A stretch of 51,411 bases of DNA from an uncultured Lysobacterales bacterium (GTDB lineage: Bacteria; Pseudomonadota; Gammaproteobacteria; Xanthomonadales; SZUA-36): positions 1 through 51,411 of the forward strand of contig CALBDB010000037.1 in NCBI GenBank assembly GCA_937927755.1, read 5' to 3'. Shown here piece by piece: positions 20,112 to 28,566 of the stretch. Positions within the stretch are counted from its first letter, which is position 1, and each line of letters begins with the position of its first letter. Both the position numbers and the translations under genes were made by a program. Under the pieces are notes generated by a model. That model saw only the letters and a program-made list of their open reading frames with translations, was not told where the DNA came from and did no database searches.

Positions 20112-20564
20112 TCAGATCTCCACGTCTTTGTATTTGTCAGTTTTGCGTTCGATGAGTCTTTGCCGCAGTACCGAAAACAGCAGGGTCGCCAAGCCGCCGT
20201 AGATTGCGATCATGATCAGCTTCACAGCTACGGATATTGAATCATCAAACAGGAAAACAAACACGCCAATGCCAACGATAGCCAGCAAGCCTGCGATAAA
20301 CATCAACCAACCGATATTACGGCTCGTTTTTACAGTACTGTCATCCATAGCTTCCCTCCACTTGTCTTCGCCAACCTCGCTGAGGTTTGCCTTGGAAATA
20401 CGCTCCCTGAGTTCACGCAGTTCGAGAAGTTTTTCCATGCATTCCGCGCAACCATTACAGTGCAGTGATACAAGCTGGCGCTGCTGCTGCGTCAGTTCGC
20501 CGTCAACAAAACCCGAAAGCAATTCACCTACGTGATCATCTACATGTAGATTGCCGTTAACCAT
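20112..20564 (-). CDS. Zinc-finger anti-sigma factor, membrane-anchored
   Basis: This 150-residue protein has an N-terminal zf-HC2 motif with His35, Cys39 and Cys42 (H-x3-C-x2-C). A short helical linker follows, then two hydrophobic segments near residues 84-108 and 112-135. Such proteins hold their ECF sigma factor at the membrane until a signal, often oxidation of the zinc site, frees it. The gene overlaps the end of the sigma gene. AAGGAGG lies 12 bases before the ATG at 20564; a TTG at 20573 is only 3 bases from it, so the ATG is preferred. Confidence 0.85.
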   Translation of the reverse strand: MVNGNLHVDDHVGELLSGFVDGELTQQQRQLVSLHCNGCAECMEKLLELRELRERISKANLSEVGEDKWREAMDDSTVKTSRNIGWLMFIAGLLAIVGIGVFVFLFDDSISVAVKLIMIAIYGGLATLLFSVLRQRLIERKTDKYKDVEI

Positions 20565-21081
20565 GGTTACCAAGTTCCTCCTTCAATGCCATCCGGGCCC
20601 TGTGCAAGCGGGACATCACGGTGCCCGGCGCAATATCGAGCACATCCGCGATTTCCGCATAGCCCAGGTCCATGTAATCACGCAACACGATGATCTCGCG
20701 TTGCTCTGTTTTCAAATGTGACAAGGCCTGTTGCAAAGCCTGGTCGCGCTGCGCAGCCTCCAGCACTTCCTCGGGGCCAGGCCCCGGGTTACTCAGCTTG
20801 GCGATTTTGTCATCGGTGGAGCGCCTGCGTCTGATCAGGTCGATACAGTGATTGCGTACCACGCGTAAAAACCACGGGGCAAACGGGCCGGTGTCCGCCT
20901 TGTAGGCGCCGGGTTGATTCAGCGCCTTTACAATCGCGTCATGAACGGCATCGGTCGCATCATTGGCATTGCCCAGCATCTGTGTGGCCAGTGCGTGTGC
21001 CCCGTTGCCAAGTTGTACCAGTTGTTGTTGCATGTCATGGTTTTTCATTTGCTCTGGTATATGTACGCGCGGGCCCGACAT
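20557..21081 (-). CDS. ECF-type RNA polymerase sigma factor
   Basis: This 174-residue sigma-70 family protein has region 2 near residues 30-85 (DATDAVHDAIVKAL, then PWFLRVVRNHCIDLIRRRR). Region 4 follows near 115-170 (LKTEQREIIVLRDYMDLGYA, then DVLDIAPGTVMSRLHRAR). It lacks regions 1 and 3, as is normal for extracytoplasmic-function sigma factors. The anti-sigma gene overlaps its 3' end, so they act as a pair. A start at the Met of MKNHDM is also possible. The signal is not readable; the upstream lipoprotein gene is 80 bases away on the same strand. Confidence 0.9.
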   Translation of the reverse strand: MSGPRVHIPEQMKNHDMQQQLVQLGNGAHALATQMLGNANDATDAVHDAIVKALNQPGAYKADTGPFAPWFLRVVRNHCIDLIRRRRSTDDKIAKLSNPGPGPEEVLEAAQRDQALQQALSHLKTEQREIIVLRDYMDLGYAEIADVLDIAPGTVMSRLHRARMALKEELGNHG

Positions 21082-21161
21082 TTATTCCCAAAGTATTTTT
21101 CATAGTGCATTTTTGAGTATCAGCTGTCCGCCGGCAGGCGCGATGGTATTACAATCTGCTG

Positions 21162-22259
21162 TCATTGGATATCTGGGTATTTGGCCAGGTCTTCGTCCAC
21201 ATAACGCAGCAATGCCTCGACAAAAACCTCGCGCGGGTAGTCGTTGCGGTTCACTATCGTGCTGCCAATAAACGGGTGGTTGCGCTCAACAGGCACGGCC
21301 ATAGCCCAGTGATCTGCATTGGTAAAAGCCACCAGGGTTGATCCCGGGATAATCTGATCGTAGAAAATGACCTGGCTGTCGTTCCTGCTGTCGATTTTCG
21401 CCAGTTTCTTGTACCCACGTTTTAATCCGGATGAAATCCGGTCAGGTTGCGGGTAGGTCACGACAGAGTAATAACGGATGTGCCCGGGTAAAGGGTTATC
21501 AGCCAGCCACTGCCTGCGCACATCCGGCAACATACTTTCAACCACACCGCGGTCACCCGTGGTGCACTCCGAGCCCGGTACACGCAGAAGCAATTCCGCC
21601 TGGTTCTGGGTGGCGTTGATGGCCAGCGGAGAGCCCCCCACGGCACCGGAAATACTGACCACGGCTTTAACCCGTGCCGCCGCTTGCGGGTAATTCACCA
21701 CGAACTCGAGGATGTCGGGGGCACCTTTTGAATAGCCGAGAAGAATAATCGGCATGCCGTCATACCCGGGGTCCAGCCCTTCGATCGCTGAATTGATATG
21801 TCCGGCGTTGACGAGCGTGCCGGACAGTCCGTCCACTTCCACCAGGGAAAATTTGTAGCCGTATTTCTCGATGTGGGCAGGCACCGTACGCTTGGTATCC
21901 AACCAGTTGGTAAAACAATCCCAGCCTAAGCCCGGCACGAGTCCAACCAGGAAATCACGTGAAGCATTCCCCAGGAAAACCGGCTCGCCGGTGCCCGGTG
22001 GTTCATCACCCACACGGGTTAGTGCCTGTTCACAGGGGCGGTAGTCCGGCATTTCTTTGCCATGCGTTTCCAGCACGCTGCACAGAATCTCACGAAAACG
22101 CCCTCGCCCGTCTTCCACGCCGGCGAAACTCAGCGGGACCATGATCATGGGCTCAGCTTGATCGGTGTAGGGAATAAGCGGTTTGCCACTGCAGGCGAAC
22201 AGGCTCAATGCCAAAAAAACCGTAACTACCGGCTTAAATTGAATTAAGAGTTTTTTCAT
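21162..22259 (-). CDS. Alpha/beta-hydrolase-like lipoprotein
   Basis: This 365-residue protein starts MKKLLIQFKPVVTVFLALS and has a lipobox-like LFAC, so it is probably a lipid-anchored envelope protein. A nucleophile elbow, LLGYSKGAPD (GxSxG), lies in the middle. A late FTNADHWAMAVP would supply the histidine. These point to an alpha/beta-hydrolase fold, possibly an esterase or lipase-like enzyme. The substrate is unknown. The start at 22259 places the signal peptide at the N-terminus; an in-frame start at 22289 adds ten residues. It lies between an aldehyde dehydrogenase and the sigma operon on the same strand. Confidence 0.7.
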   Translation of the reverse strand: MKKLLIQFKPVVTVFLALSLFACSGKPLIPYTDQAEPMIMVPLSFAGVEDGRGRFREILCSVLETHGKEMPDYRPCEQALTRVGDEPPGTGEPVFLGNASRDFLVGLVPGLGWDCFTNWLDTKRTVPAHIEKYGYKFSLVEVDGLSGTLVNAGHINSAIEGLDPGYDGMPIILLGYSKGAPDILEFVVNYPQAAARVKAVVSISGAVGGSPLAINATQNQAELLLRVPGSECTTGDRGVVESMLPDVRRQWLADNPLPGHIRYYSVVTYPQPDRISSGLKRGYKKLAKIDSRNDSQVIFYDQIIPGSTLVAFTNADHWAMAVPVERNHPFIGSTIVNRNDYPREVFVEALLRYVDEDLAKYPDIQ

Positions 22260-22306
22260 GGCAAAGGCTTCAGGGCCGTGGTTAAACATCAGCTTCAGAA
22301 GGGCTA

Positions 22307-23728
22307 TCAGCTATGAAAACGCATCACTGCCCTGATCAGCTTGCGCACCTTCGGTGTATATGGCGGATAAAGCATGTGGCCCATGCTGAATTGGTCGTGC
22401 AGCACCGCGCGTTCATTGGAAAATGCCTGGAAGCCGAATTCCCCGTGCGCCTTGCCTATTCCCGAGTCGTTGACACCTCCAAACGGGAGATTATCTTGCG
22501 CGAACTGGACAATGCTCGTGTTGATGCAGGTGCCGCCCGCCGAGGTTCTGCTGATTACGTGTTTGATAAACTGTTTGTCGCCGGAGAATATGTACAGGGC
22601 AAGCGGTTTTGGACGGGAATTTATTTCAGCGATCACCCGATCAATATCCGTGTAAGGACATACCGGCATCACCGGGCCGAATATTTCCTGCTGCATGATG
22701 GCCGAATTGTGGTCGACATTGCGCAGCAGCGTTGGGGCGATAAAGTGGTCGGGGCCGGTTTCACCGCCAAATACGACCTCCGCACCCCCCTGGACGGCAT
22801 CATCGATCAGAGCCGACAGGCGTTCAAAATGATTCTGATTGACGATACGGCAATAGTCAGGGTTAACAGACTGGTCCGCGATGGTTTTTCCGTAGACGCG
22901 CTGTACACGTTCTTCCATCGCAGCGCAAAACTCATCGATGATATCTTCGTGGACATAGACATGGTCGGGGCTGATGCAGGTCTGGCCATTGTTGAGAAAC
23001 TTGCTCCAGGCCAGGTTGCGGGCGGTTTTTTTTATATCGGCAGTCTTGTCGATGATCGTGGGTGACTTACCACCAAGTTCCAGGGTTACGGACGACAGGT
23101 TTTTTGCAGCGGCGGTCATGACGATCTTTCCAACCATGGTGCTACCGGTGAAGAAAATATGATCAAACGGCAATTCCAGCAAAGCCGTGGATGTCTCGAT
23201 ACCACCCTCGAAGACTGCGACTTCCTCCTCATCGAAAATGGATTCAATGATCCGGCGAATCATGGAAGACATATGGGGTGTCATCTCCGAAGGTTTGATA
23301 ATCGCCGTATTACCCGCAGCTATTGCTGAAACCAATGGGCCGAAACTGATCGTGAAAGGGTAGTTCCACGGCGAAATGATCAGCGCCGTGCCCTTTGGCT
23401 CGTATCGAATGTGACCCTTGGTGCCCAGCAGCACCAGCCCGGAAGACACGTGCCTGGGTTTCATCCATTTGCGCAGTCGCGAGATGGCTGTGTTCAGCTG
23501 TGAAAGTACCGCAAAAATTTCCGCAAATTCGACTTCTGCAGGTGTTTTCCTGAAATCAGCATAGGCAGCCTCGCACATCTCCTGCCGGTTATCGAGGATT
23601 GCCTGCTTCAGTTTTTTAAGCTTTGCCAGCCTATCTTCGCAGGTCGAATATCTCAGCTTCAGGGCGTGCGTCTTTTGCTTGCGAAAAACCGCCCGGATTC
23701 CCAGGTTGTATTCATTTGTCTGTTCCAT
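22307..23728 (-). CDS. Aldehyde dehydrogenase, class 3-like (coniferyl/fatty aldehyde type)
   Basis: It oxidises an aldehyde to its acid with NAD(P). The 473-residue form with a hydrophobic basic tail (YPPYTPKVRKLIRAVMRF) resembles coniferyl-aldehyde and fatty-aldehyde dehydrogenases. Signatures are IISPWNYPFTISFGPLVSA, FFTGSTMVGK, the glutamate segment TLELGGKSP and the catalytic cysteine in NNGQTCISPDH. The start is uncertain: Met at 23728 fits the family, but in-frame Mets at 23740 and 23743 and a longer frame from 23827 exist. It lies just upstream of the lipoprotein gene on the same strand. A natural substrate cannot be deduced. Confidence 0.88.
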   Translation of the reverse strand: MEQTNEYNLGIRAVFRKQKTHALKLRYSTCEDRLAKLKKLKQAILDNRQEMCEAAYADFRKTPAEVEFAEIFAVLSQLNTAISRLRKWMKPRHVSSGLVLLGTKGHIRYEPKGTALIISPWNYPFTISFGPLVSAIAAGNTAIIKPSEMTPHMSSMIRRIIESIFDEEEVAVFEGGIETSTALLELPFDHIFFTGSTMVGKIVMTAAAKNLSSVTLELGGKSPTIIDKTADIKKTARNLAWSKFLNNGQTCISPDHVYVHEDIIDEFCAAMEERVQRVYGKTIADQSVNPDYCRIVNQNHFERLSALIDDAVQGGAEVVFGGETGPDHFIAPTLLRNVDHNSAIMQQEIFGPVMPVCPYTDIDRVIAEINSRPKPLALYIFSGDKQFIKHVISRTSAGGTCINTSIVQFAQDNLPFGGVNDSGIGKAHGEFGFQAFSNERAVLHDQFSMGHMLYPPYTPKVRKLIRAVMRFHS

Positions 23729-23916
23729 GGACTCTAGCATCATAACCGTACCAACCAATTGAAATGATGAGCCTGTGCTCGCTGCATACAGGCAGAAAAA
23801 TCTCCCGAATGGGTATTCTAATATCAATTGTACGGCAACCCTAATTAATCAGTAGCATTCTCTTTATCGGGCTTGTCTGATAACTTAAGCACCGATCATA
23901 TTACGGAAATCAAACC

Positions 23917-25284
23917 ATGAAGACTATCACCAAGTACACCCTGGCAGCCTGTGTGCTGTTGGTGCTGTGCGCTATGAGCAGTGCCAACGCCAACCCAGGT
24001 CAAACAGACAAAATTCTTCCCTACCCTATTTATCAGCACAAACTGGCCAACGGCCTGAATGTCGTCACCGTACCTTTTGATTCACCGGGCCTGGCCGCGT
24101 TTCATATCGTCACGCGTGTGGGTGCCAGAAATGAAGTGGAACCAGGCGTCACCGGCTTTGCCCATTTTTTCGAGCACATGATGTTTCGGGGTACAGATAA
24201 ATATTCAAAAGAAGAATACAGCGCAGCTTTGAAATCGACCGGTGCGGCGGCAAATGCCAATACCACGCAGGACAGAACCGATTATCACATGACCGGCAAT
24301 GCCGACAAGCTGGAGCTGATGTTCGAGCTCGAGTCAGACCGGTTCATGAACCTCAATTATTCAGAACACGAGTTCAAGACCGAGGCAGGTGCGGTGAAAG
24401 GCGAATACACCAAAAACTTTGCCAGCCCCTACAGCCAGATCAACGAAAAGCGCGCAGAAACGGCGTTCACCACGCATACCTATTCGCATACGACGATGGG
24501 TTATTTCAAGGATATCGTCGATATGCCAAACCAGTATGAGTATTCAATGAAGTTCTTTGACCGCTATTACCGCCCGGAATACAACACCGTGCTGGTGGTT
24601 GGCGACGTAACACCGGAAAAAGTGAACGCCCTGGCGGAAAAATATTTTGGCGCCTGGGAACGCGGCAGTTACGAATCGGTTGTGCCGGTTGAGCCGGAGC
24701 AAACCGAAACGCGTTACACGCATTTGCAGAACGGAACGATACCGGCCTATTTGAGCATGAGTTATAAAGGCCCGGCCTTCAGTGACACAGCCATCGATAT
24801 GCCGGCTCTGGATGTGCTGGCGTCCATCGTGTTTTCCGATACTTCCGACCTGTCCAAAAAACTTGTCATCGAAGAACAGAAGGTCCGCTTTATCGGCGGC
24901 GGTGCGTATGACAGCCGCGATCCAAACCTGTTTACCATCCAGGCGTCCATGGTTGAAAAAGAAGATATGGCCTACGTCATGAAAGAAATAGAAAAGGCCA
25001 TCGCCAAGGTGCAAAGCGGTGACGTGGATAAAGACCTGCTGGAACGGACCAAGTCCAATCTCAAATATGGTTTTGCCATGGGCATGGATACCGCAGATGC
25101 CATTGCCGGGTCATTGGCGCACTATATTCAACTGACCGGAGACCCTGAATCGATCAACCGCCTGTATTCCCTTTACGACAAGGTCACTGTTGAGGATCTG
25201 AAAATGGTAGCCAACAAGTATTTCAAACCGGAGCGCCTGACCATCGCCACCATTTCTGAAGACGAACAGGGAGCGCTGAAATGA
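23917..25284 (+). CDS. M16-family zinc peptidase, catalytic subunit
   Basis: This 455-residue secreted or periplasmic protein has a signal peptide ending near residue 26 (CAMSSANANPGQ). It carries the inverted zinc motif HFFEH (residues 83-87) and the distal ligand Glu162 in AVKGEYTKNF, as in the mitochondrial-processing-peptidase/insulinase family. It probably degrades peptides in the periplasm. Its stop overlaps the start of the next M16 gene by four bases (ATGA), the arrangement of heterodimeric M16 pairs in which one subunit is catalytic and the other supplies substrate binding. Confidence 0.93.
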   Translation: MKTITKYTLAACVLLVLCAMSSANANPGQTDKILPYPIYQHKLANGLNVVTVPFDSPGLAAFHIVTRVGARNEVEPGVTGFAHFFEHMMFRGTDKYSKEEYSAALKSTGAAANANTTQDRTDYHMTGNADKLELMFELESDRFMNLNYSEHEFKTEAGAVKGEYTKNFASPYSQINEKRAETAFTTHTYSHTTMGYFKDIVDMPNQYEYSMKFFDRYYRPEYNTVLVVGDVTPEKVNALAEKYFGAWERGSYESVVPVEPEQTETRYTHLQNGTIPAYLSMSYKGPAFSDTAIDMPALDVLASIVFSDTSDLSKKLVIEEQKVRFIGGGAYDSRDPNLFTIQASMVEKEDMAYVMKEIEKAIAKVQSGDVDKDLLERTKSNLKYGFAMGMDTADAIAGSLAHYIQLTGDPESINRLYSLYDKVTVEDLKMVANKYFKPERLTIATISEDEQGALK

Positions 25285-26831
25285 AACATATTCTCAGCGG
25301 GTTTATCAGCCTTTTGCTGGTCATTTGCGCCACGCAAGTGCAGGCCATGGAAGTGGTCGAACTCAAACTGGCAAACTCCAACAAGGTCGTTTTCAAGGTC
25401 CGTTTCAATAATGGCTCGGTCTCTGATCCTGCCGGAAAACAGGGCCTGACCTACGCCACGGCCTCGCTGATGTCACAGGGCGGTGCCGGGGGTATCAGTT
25501 ATTCCGATATCCAGGACACTTTGCACCCCTGGGCGGCAACCTATTCGGCTGCCGTGGACAAGCAGGTTACGACTTTTACCTTCCAGGTGCCGGTTGCATT
25601 TGTTGATGAATTTTACCCAATTATGAAGAACGTTTTGCTCGCGCCTGATTTCACCGAAAAGGATTTCAGCCGTGTCATGAAAAATCAGCAAAATTACGTG
25701 GACCAGATCGTGCGGGCATCCTCAGATGAGGATTACAGCAAGTTCGCCCTGGAACACCAGTTGTTTAGTGGCGGCAATATGCAACACCTTCGCCAGGGCA
25801 CCTCTGAATCTGTTAAGGGCCTAACGCTGGACGACATCAAGAGCCACTACCAAAACACTTTTACACGCCACAATGTAAGTATCGGGGTCGCCGGCAATTA
25901 CGATGATGCCCTGTTGCAACGACTCAAGAAAGACATGTCAAAACTGTCCGGCTCTGCGTATACGCCTGCGACACCATCAAAGGCAAACAATGCCAATGGT
26001 ATTGAGGTGGAAATTATCGCCAAGGAGGGTGCCTTTGGTTCCGCCATATTCACCGGTGCACCACTGGCCATTACCCGTGCAGATGATGAGTTTGTCGCCC
26101 TGATGATTGCCAATTCATGGATGGGCGAGCACCGCAAAGCGTATTCGCGCCTGTACCAGAAAATCCGCCAGGCACGCTCCATGAACTACGGTGATTATTC
26201 ATATATCGAGTGGTACAGCGCGGGCGGAAGCAACCAGTTACCGCCATCCGGCGTGCCGCGTGCATCCAATTACTGGTCTATCTGGATCAGGCCCGTTCAA
26301 ATCGCCACGCAACTGCAAAAGCAGTACGAGGAACTGGCTGACATCAAGATTGGCCACGCCCACTTTGCCTTGCGCATGGCAATCCGTGAATTTGACCTGA
26401 TGATCAAAAACGGCATGGACAAGGAGCAGTTTGAGGCCACCAAAACCTTCCTGCGCAGCTATACAAAACTCTATGCACAAAGCCCGGCAGCACAATTGGG
26501 CTGGCTGATGGACTCGCGTTTTTATGGCCGCAAGGACTATCTCGCCGAATTGGATACGCTGCTGGACAAAACGACACTGCAGCAGGTTAACAATGCCATT
26601 CGCAAGCATTGGCAGACTGACAACATGTTTGTGACGATCGTGACCGATGTCAGCGAAGCCAAGCCGCTGGCGGACAGCCTGATCAACAATACACCATCGC
26701 CCATGAGTTACTCCAACCTGGTCAAGTCAGGTCTGCCGGAGGAAATACTGGCCGAGGACGAAGTGGTTGCCAACTATCCCCTGAATATCAAAAAGGTGAC
26801 CATTGTAGATTCTGCAGACACCTTCAAATAG
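25281..26831 (+). CDS. M16-family peptidase, non-catalytic partner subunit
   Basis: This 516-residue protein has a signal peptide (cleavage likely after CATQVQA). It shows the M16 fold pattern, with FNNGSVSDPAGKQGLTYA near the start and LYQKIRQARSMNYGDYSYIE later. The region that holds HxxEH in the partner reads YSDIQDTLHPWAATYS here, so the zinc ligands are missing. It should pair with the preceding catalytic subunit, with which it overlaps by ATGA. A terminator-like hairpin follows at 26848-26873. Confidence 0.9.
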   Translation: MKHILSGFISLLLVICATQVQAMEVVELKLANSNKVVFKVRFNNGSVSDPAGKQGLTYATASLMSQGGAGGISYSDIQDTLHPWAATYSAAVDKQVTTFTFQVPVAFVDEFYPIMKNVLLAPDFTEKDFSRVMKNQQNYVDQIVRASSDEDYSKFALEHQLFSGGNMQHLRQGTSESVKGLTLDDIKSHYQNTFTRHNVSIGVAGNYDDALLQRLKKDMSKLSGSAYTPATPSKANNANGIEVEIIAKEGAFGSAIFTGAPLAITRADDEFVALMIANSWMGEHRKAYSRLYQKIRQARSMNYGDYSYIEWYSAGGSNQLPPSGVPRASNYWSIWIRPVQIATQLQKQYEELADIKIGHAHFALRMAIREFDLMIKNGMDKEQFEATKTFLRSYTKLYAQSPAAQLGWLMDSRFYGRKDYLAELDTLLDKTTLQQVNNAIRKHWQTDNMFVTIVTDVSEAKPLADSLINNTPSPMSYSNLVKSGLPEEILAEDEVVANYPLNIKKVTIVDSADTFK

Positions 26832-26847
26832 CCACTAATCTTACTTG

Positions 26848-26873
26848 CGGGACACAGGAATACCTGTGTCCCG
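26848..26873. terminator. Terminator-like hairpin between convergent genes
   Basis: CGGGACACAGG (26848-26858) pairs perfectly with CCTGTGTCCCG (26863-26873) around AATA. The plus side is followed by TATCTTC, a weak U-tract. It could serve the M16 pair and, on the other strand, the small membrane protein. Confidence 0.6.
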
Positions 26874-26878
26874 TATCT

Positions 26879-27433
26879 TCAGGGCCACAACCACCCAAAG
26901 GTGCCGGCAGTCACCGTCGCATATATAAAGCCGTCACCCATCGATTTGAGCGTGTTGCCCCAACTGCGCCCGTACCAGATGGAGTTCTGCATCAGGGCCA
27001 GTGCGTAGCCGCAAAACGCCACGGCGCCGGTAAATCGGAAAACTGCCAGGTAATGTGTGCCTGGACTCATCGCAAGTCCGGCCACGTAAGCGGTGAAAAG
27101 ACCAACCAGGATACTGTAAAGAAACCACATTGCCAGTTTGGGCCCCATATTGTAATTCGCCGCAATCACGGTCAGGAAAGCCACTGGGCCTTTTTCTACC
27201 CTGGCCTTGAATTCAACTGTTTCCCGTTGCCTCGGATCATCAACATACGGGATAAAGTACTCCCCCACCGGTATGCTGAATGCCCTCAAAGCCTCCATGA
27301 CCCCATCCTCCGACGGCACGGCCTTGAAGTCGCTGCGGTGATAGGTCAGAACCATGTGAATGACGGAACTGACGATAAAGACAAAAACTGCCGAGAGCAG
27401 TACCGGAAGCCACAAAGACAATGCAGGGACCAT
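26879..27433 (-). CDS. Conserved small membrane protein of unknown function
   Basis: This 184-residue protein has an N-terminal transmembrane helix (LPVLLSAVFVFIVSSVIHMVL), a soluble loop with RAFSIPVGEYFIPYVDDPR, and two or three further helices toward the C-terminus (MWFLYSILVGLFTAYVAGL, FTGAVAFCGYALALM). The start at 27433 has GAGGAGA five bases upstream; longer frames lack a site. It resembles a widespread proteobacterial family without a known function, but I cannot name it. It lies downstream of another membrane protein and an Lrp regulator on the same strand. Confidence 0.7.
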   Translation of the reverse strand: MVPALSLWLPVLLSAVFVFIVSSVIHMVLTYHRSDFKAVPSEDGVMEALRAFSIPVGEYFIPYVDDPRQRETVEFKARVEKGPVAFLTVIAANYNMGPKLAMWFLYSILVGLFTAYVAGLAMSPGTHYLAVFRFTGAVAFCGYALALMQNSIWYGRSWGNTLKSMGDGFIYATVTAGTFGWLWP

Positions 27434-27532
27434 GAAACTCTCCTCGATTGGTAAAACAGCAGATATAAATGGTCGTACATTTATCTTAGGCGAGGAAAAT
27501 AAAACCGGCAACGAAGCGGCTCGAAAACATTA

Positions 27533-27991
27533 TTATTCGGGTGTTTCCTTCTCCGGCAAATCAGCTTGCAGCCAGAATATGTAACTGCTGCCCAGCAGGG
27601 CAACGGCCAATGACAGTTCAAGGATCGCCATCGCCAGCAATCCGCCGTAATGGCCCTGGGCGGAACTCGACAGGTAACGGCCCAGCATTATCATGGTAAA
27701 CATGAACAGGAAGAAACGGGGGCGATAAAACTGCCACAATCTTGGCCGTGGCAAAGTCGTGATCCGGGCCAGGTTTTTTCTGCAAGCGTGGCCGAAGACA
27801 AGCCGCCCTTTGAGAACACCTATCAAAACCCCGGTCGCTGCGGCCAGTGCCGGAAAGGTAAAACCAGGGCGAAGATCCAGTGCCCGTTCGAGCTGGCCCA
27901 GGCCTTTATACAACAGCACCACTCCGCCGATATACCAGACCAGGGCAGCGAGTATCTTCAGTGTTTGAAACGATGTGTCGAACAAGTGCAT
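27533..27991 (-). CDS. Small membrane protein, translationally coupled to the Lrp-type regulator
   Basis: This 152-residue protein has four probable membrane helices (ILAALVWYIGGVVLLYKGL, FPALAAATGVLIGVLKG, FFLFMFTMIMLGRYL, LLAMAILELSLAVALLGSS) and basic loops such as HACRKNLARITTLPRPRLW. No family is recognised. The TGATG junction with the regulator gene shows translational coupling, so it may be controlled with it, for example as an amino-acid-related membrane function; that is a guess. Confidence 0.7.
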   Translation of the reverse strand: MHLFDTSFQTLKILAALVWYIGGVVLLYKGLGQLERALDLRPGFTFPALAAATGVLIGVLKGRLVFGHACRKNLARITTLPRPRLWQFYRPRFFLFMFTMIMLGRYLSSSAQGHYGGLLAMAILELSLAVALLGSSYIFWLQADLPEKETPE

Positions 27992-28461
27992 CAGGCCGGA
28001 ATTGGCAGGTTTCTGCGAACCCGGATCTGCTTAAGGATAATGATGGACTCAAGGTCCGCTATTTTTTCCAGCACCGCCAAACGCTCCTTGATGAATCGCT
28101 CGTAGTCATCCAGGTCCCTGGTGACGATCCTGAGCACGTAATCATGCCGCCCGGCAACCACGAAACACTCCAGCACTTCGGGCAGTAGTTTCAACGCAGC
28201 CTCGAATTGCTCTGCATTTTCCTTGGTATTCTTCTCAAGATTAACAAATAAAAGCGCCGAGGCCTGTAAGCCAAGGGTTTTTTCATCCAGCACCGCAGCA
28301 TAGCCCCTGATCAGACCGCTGTTTTCCAGCTTGCGCAACCGCCTGAGGCAGGGTGTTGGAGACAGGTTAACTTTTTCCGCCAACTCGGCATTGCTGATAC
28401 GGGCATTCTGTTCCAGCAGGGAAAGGATTTTTTTGTCTACAGAATCTGGAAATATTGACAT
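27991..28461 (-). CDS. Lrp/AsnC-family transcriptional regulator
   Basis: This 156-residue regulator has an N-terminal winged helix-turn-helix (VDKKILSLLEQNARISNAEL, then VNLSPTPCLRRLRKLENSGLI). A RAM-type ligand-binding domain follows, with GLQASALLFVNLEKN and FVVAGRHDYVLRIVTRDLDDYERF. Lrp-family proteins sense amino acids and form octamers. It is divergent from tryptophanase with 105 bases between the start codons, so it is the likely regulator of that gene, perhaps sensing tryptophan or another amino acid. Confidence 0.9.
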   Translation of the reverse strand: MSIFPDSVDKKILSLLEQNARISNAELAEKVNLSPTPCLRRLRKLENSGLIRGYAAVLDEKTLGLQASALLFVNLEKNTKENAEQFEAALKLLPEVLECFVVAGRHDYVLRIVTRDLDDYERFIKERLAVLEKIADLESIIILKQIRVRRNLPIPA

Positions 28462-28513
28462 TTTGTCTATTTTAATCTCATAAAATTAGCATTTTATATC
28501 ACGATTGCTACCA

Positions 28514-28537
28514 TTGACAGGCCAGATTGAATCAATC
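28514..28537 (+). promoter_or_regulatory. Candidate promoter/operator between lrp-type and tryptophanase genes
   Basis: A TTGACA hexamer (28514-28519) is followed by the perfect palindrome GATTGA-A-TCAATC (28525-28537). No good -10 lies at the right spacing for the hexamer, so only the palindrome is solid. It lies in the space shared by both divergent genes, whose remaining sequence is AT-rich. Confidence 0.35.
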
Positions 28538-28566
28538 ACCCCTGCTGCGCATGTTAAAATTGAACC

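Noticed and set aside
22313-23065. A 250-codon open frame antisense to the aldehyde dehydrogenase
   Set aside because: Shadow frame without a family match or ribosome site.
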